Below, one piece after another: positions 5,616 to 8,313 of a stretch of DNA of 8,313 bases (its first letter is position 1; each line of letters starts with the position of its first letter). Both the position numbers and the translations under genes were made by a program. The notes beneath the pieces are model-generated. The model was given only the letters and a program-made list of their open reading frames with translations. It did no database searches and had not been told where the DNA came from. Origin of the DNA: JAGNZR01 sp051648485 (GTDB lineage Bacteria > Fusobacteriota > Fusobacteriia > Fusobacteriales > Fusobacteriaceae); assembly GCA_051648485.1 (NCBI GenBank), contig JBOFFH010000035.1, positions 1 through 8,313 of the forward strand, written 5' to 3'.

Positions 5616-6959
5616 TTATTTTCCAGCTATATTCAACTCTTCAACTAAAATTGAAGCTGAACCTACACTTCCCATACCAAATTTAAAATCTGAACCTATT
5701 TCATGTATCTCTTTCAACAACTTAAAAAAGTTTCCAGCTACAGTTATTCCGTTTACAGGATAACTTTTTTCACCATTTTCATAATAATACCCTTCTGCTG
5801 ACAAAGAAAAATCTCCTGAAATAGTGTTTAATCCACTGTGTAAACCAGCTAAATCAGTTATTACAACCACATTTTTAAAAGTTTTTACCAGTTCACTAAA
5901 AGTTTTTTCTCCTTTTTCCAAATATAGATTTGTAGGCCCTATATTTATAGTTCCTGCATAAGAACCTTTAAATCCATTACCTGTAGAAGATGTTTTAAAC
6001 TTTTCTGCTGTTTTTAAATTGTGCAGATAAGTTTTCAATACGCCTTTATCTATAAGTTTTTTTGTATTTGTTGCAACACCTTCATCATCAAAAGCTACAG
6101 TAGAATGAGCCAATTCACAAAATGGATCATCTACCAAGGTTACTTTATTGTTTGCCACCTCTTGTCCTATTTTATTTTTTAAAAGTGAAACACCTTTATC
6201 CACAGCTTCAGCTGAAAATATTCCTGTAAAAGCACCTAACAATTCACAAAATGCTGAATTTTCGAAAACAACTGAATATTTTCCAGTTTTTAATGGTTGA
6301 CTCGAAAGTTTTGAAACGGCTTTCTCTACAGCTGATTTGGCTAATTTTTTGTAATCATATTCAGCAAAATCATTTCCAGATATAAATTCAAAAGCTGTTT
6401 TATTCGATTCATTTTCTTTTACCACTACAGAAATATAGCTAATCCCTGAATTTTTCTTAGAAGTCAAATAAAGTCCTTTAGAATTCCTAATTACCCTTTC
6501 ACCTTCTCCGTTTTGAAAAACACAAGCATTTACTGCTACAACTCTAGAATCTAAAGATTTAGCATAAACTTCCATATCTTTGGTAAAATTTATTTTTTTC
6601 TCTACAGTTAAAGTGTCAAACTCTTCTTTATAGTTTTCAACTTTTTTATAACTCGGTGACCCTGAAAATATTTCTACTTTATCTGAATTTTCTAAAATTT
6701 TAGCATTGGCAATTACCTCTTCTACCAGTTTATTGACTGAACTTTCTTCTATTTTAGTTGTGTATGAATACCCCATTTTTTCATTGAATATTCCCCTTAA
6801 AGATACCCCTAGTCCTTTTGCATTTTTATAGCTGTCTATCTCTCCGTTAAAAATCTTTACAGAAAAACTTTTTCCACTTGAATAGTATATTTCAAACTCT
6901 TCTAAACTTGATTTTTCAGCTTCAAAATAAAGTTTGTCTATAAAATCTTCTATTTTCAT
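5616..6959 (-). CDS. tldE: TldE/PmbA-like subunit of the TldD/TldE metalloprotease
   Basis: Partner subunit of the TldD/TldE protease, also called PmbA. In E. coli the TldD-TldE heterodimer trims the microcin B17 leader and degrades the CcdA antitoxin, cleaving unfolded peptides threaded through its channel. This copy has 447 residues, close to the usual 450, is soluble and has no signal peptide. The N-terminal half carries IYYSSGKSFSVKIFNGEIDS (25-44) and GLGVSLRG (49-56). The C-terminal half has GNGFKGSYAGTINIGPTNL (327-345), ISGDFSLSAEGYYYENGE (380-397) and GMGSVGSAS (428-436). As expected for TldE, the zinc site is absent: the position of the TldD HExxxH motif reads FENSAFCELLG (232-242), and the terminal MCG of TldD is replaced by GMGS. 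Its ATG overlaps the tldD stop by one base (TAATG), so translation is probably coupled. Confidence 0.93.
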   Translation of the reverse strand: MKIEDFIDKLYFEAEKSSLEEFEIYYSSGKSFSVKIFNGEIDSYKNAKGLGVSLRGIFNEKMGYSYTTKIEESSVNKLVEEVIANAKILENSDKVEIFSGSPSYKKVENYKEEFDTLTVEKKINFTKDMEVYAKSLDSRVVAVNACVFQNGEGERVIRNSKGLYLTSKKNSGISYISVVVKENESNKTAFEFISGNDFAEYDYKKLAKSAVEKAVSKLSSQPLKTGKYSVVFENSAFCELLGAFTGIFSAEAVDKGVSLLKNKIGQEVANNKVTLVDDPFCELAHSTVAFDDEGVATNTKKLIDKGVLKTYLHNLKTAEKFKTSSTGNGFKGSYAGTINIGPTNLYLEKGEKTFSELVKTFKNVVVITDLAGLHSGLNTISGDFSLSAEGYYYENGEKSYPVNGITVAGNFFKLLKEIHEIGSDFKFGMGSVGSASILVEELNIAGK

Positions 6960-6974
6960 TATTTTCTTCCTCCT
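6957..6974 (-). promoter_or_regulatory. tldE: tldE ribosome binding site inside the end of tldD
   Basis: A full AGGAGG (6974-6969) lies nine bases before the tldE ATG, within the last Gly-Gly-Arg-Lys codons of tldD. With the TAATG stop/start overlap, this fixes the tldE start and suggests translational coupling that would keep the two subunits near equal amounts. Confidence 0.85.
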
Positions 6975-8313
6975 ACTGTTATATTAGCCACACGAATAGC
7001 AGGTTGCCCTACTGCAGCTGGAATAGTTCCACTAGAAGCTCCACACATTCCAGCGGCGTTAGAAAAGTTAGTTCCTACCATATCTATTTCCATTAGAATC
7101 TTAGGCCCATTTCCAATAAGAGTTGCCCCTTTTACCGGTTTAGTTATTTTTCCATTTTCTATAAGATAAGCTTCCATAACTGCAAAGTTGAAATCTCCTG
7201 TAGCAGTGTTTACAGAACCTCCACCCATATATTTGGCATAAAGCCCTTTCTCTACCGATTTTATCATGTCTTCAAAGCTGTCCTCTCCAGGAGCTATAAA
7301 GGTGTTTGTCATTCTTGAAGTTGGTGCGAAAGCATAACTTTGACGTCTTCCACTTCCTGTAGATTCAACTTTCATTCTTTTACCACCTAAAATATCTACC
7401 ATATAGCTTTTTAAAATTCCTTTTTCAATCAATATTTTCTTCTGAGGTTTTCTTCCTTCATCATCTACATTTAAAGTTCCCCATTCATTCGGAATTGTTC
7501 CATCATCAATAGCTGTCACTTTAGAATTGGCTACTTGTTGCCCTAATTTCCCTGAGAATACAGATGTTTTTTTAGCCACAGAACTAGCTTCTAAACCATG
7601 TCCACAAGCTTCATGAAAAATTACTCCTCCAAATCCATTATCTATAACAACTGGCATCTGCCCACTCGGACAAAGCTCGGCTCCAACCATAGTTACAGCT
7701 ATTCTTGAAGCTTCTCTTCCAATCCACTCTACATCTAAACCTTCAATAAATTCAAATCCTGCAGCTGCTCCTGGAGATATGTTTCCAGTTTGCATATCTC
7801 CATCTTTAGAAGCTACCGACTGAACTGTAAATCTTGTTCTCACTCTTTTGTCTTTTATAAGTTGTCCTGATGAATTAGCTATTAAAACATCTTCTGTATA
7901 GTCTGTATACACAACTTTTACTTGGGTTATAAGCTCACTGTAATCGTTGGCAGCTTTATTAGCTTTTTTCATAACTTCTATCTTTTTTTCTTTGCTCACA
8001 TCATTAGGAAAAATTTTAACATTGCTAATATTTTCTATTTTTTCCTCTTTTAGAATAATTTTTATACCTTTGTTCACACCCATAATTCCATTGGCTACTT
8101 CTTCTGCCAATTTTATCAACGAATCTTCTGAAGCATCATTCGTATAAGCATAGATATCATACAGATCTTTTATTACTCTTATTCCAACTCCGAAATCCGT
8201 TCCTGAAACAGAGTTTTCTATTTTTCCACTTATAAGTGAAATACTATTATCCCAACGTTCACCAACATAAATCTCAGAAAAATCACCACCTGTTGACAAG
8301 GCTTTTTCTAAAA
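6959..8313 (-). CDS. tldD: TldD zinc protease subunit, N-terminus cut by window edge
   Basis: Catalytic subunit of the TldD/TldE metalloprotease. The reading frame is open to the window edge. A TTG at 8299 could be read as a start, but the codons before it (encoding LEKA) continue a plausible helix, and E. coli TldD has about 30 more residues before the equivalent of GGDFSEIYV, so the true start lies outside. Numbering from that TTG, the zinc motif HEACGH has H229, E230 and H234, followed by GLEASSVAKKTSVFSGKLG (235-253). C419 in GMCGASSG matches the third zinc ligand of the family. Other family blocks are STGSGRRQSYAFAPTSRMTN (313-332), GGGSVNTATGDFNFAVMEAY (359-378) and GQPAIRVANITVGG (431-444). 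All catalytic residues look intact. It overlaps tldE by one base, and its promoter lies beyond the window. Confidence 0.95.
   Translation of the reverse strand, partial: LEKALSTGGDFSEIYVGERWDNSISLISGKIENSVSGTDFGVGIRVIKDLYDIYAYTNDASEDSLIKLAEEVANGIMGVNKGIKIILKEEKIENISNVKIFPNDVSKEKKIEVMKKANKAANDYSELITQVKVVYTDYTEDVLIANSSGQLIKDKRVRTRFTVQSVASKDGDMQTGNISPGAAAGFEFIEGLDVEWIGREASRIAVTMVGAELCPSGQMPVVIDNGFGGVIFHEACGHGLEASSVAKKTSVFSGKLGQQVANSKVTAIDDGTIPNEWGTLNVDDEGRKPQKKILIEKGILKSYMVDILGGKRMKVESTGSGRRQSYAFAPTSRMTNTFIAPGEDSFEDMIKSVEKGLYAKYMGGGSVNTATGDFNFAVMEAYLIENGKITKPVKGATLIGNGPKILMEIDMVGTNFSNAAGMCGASSGTIPAAVGQPAIRVANITVGGRK

Noticed and set aside
5575..5763. Plus-strand frame of 62 codons at the tldE 3' end
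   Set aside because: It overlaps the ABC-F promoter region and conserved tldE codons and shows no recognisable protein features.
7947..8147. Plus-strand frame of 66 codons inside tldD
   Set aside because: It is antisense to tldD, and its apparent hydrophobicity comes from the complement of Lys/Glu-rich codons.

Overview
The window is AT-rich, with A/T-rich wobble positions, and all seven genes lie on the minus strand, so it reads right to left. Strong AAGGAG/GGAGG ribosome binding sites, near-consensus sigma-70-type promoters and short U-tracted terminators point to a low-GC anaerobe. A member of Fusobacteriota (Fusobacterium/Cetobacterium type) is the best guess. A low-GC clostridial Firmicute cannot be excluded, because there is no rRNA or other taxonomic marker here.

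Layout in transcription order: (1) 8313-5616, the end-truncated tldD followed by tldE, overlapping by one base, which encode the two halves of the TldD/TldE metalloprotease. (2) 5579-2760, a promoter, an ABC-F ATPase gene and, 22 bp downstream with no terminator between, a class V PLP aminotransferase. This unit closes with a hairpin terminator that contains the aminotransferase stop codon. (3) 2723-1084, a near-perfect promoter carrying two small palindromes, then a YjeM-type amino-acid permease and its terminator. (4) 1065-457, a 202-residue protein of unknown function whose ribosome binding site directly abuts the permease terminator. (5) 442-36, a promoter, an unknown 79-residue protein and its terminator. 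The longest stretch without a gene is about 136 bp, and each gap is largely explained by promoters, leaders or terminators.

Most of the window looks like ordinary chromosomal housekeeping and transport DNA. I see no IS element, CRISPR array, tRNA, rRNA, phage module or clear defence system. The aminotransferase and the permease could work together in amino-acid use, but they have separate promoters, so that link is inference. The points most worth following up are the promoter/operator architecture in front of yjeM, the promoterless position of the 202-residue gene behind a terminator, the non-canonical first ATPase site of the ABC-F protein and its pairing with an aminotransferase, and an open cysteine-containing reading frame after the stop of the 202-residue gene.
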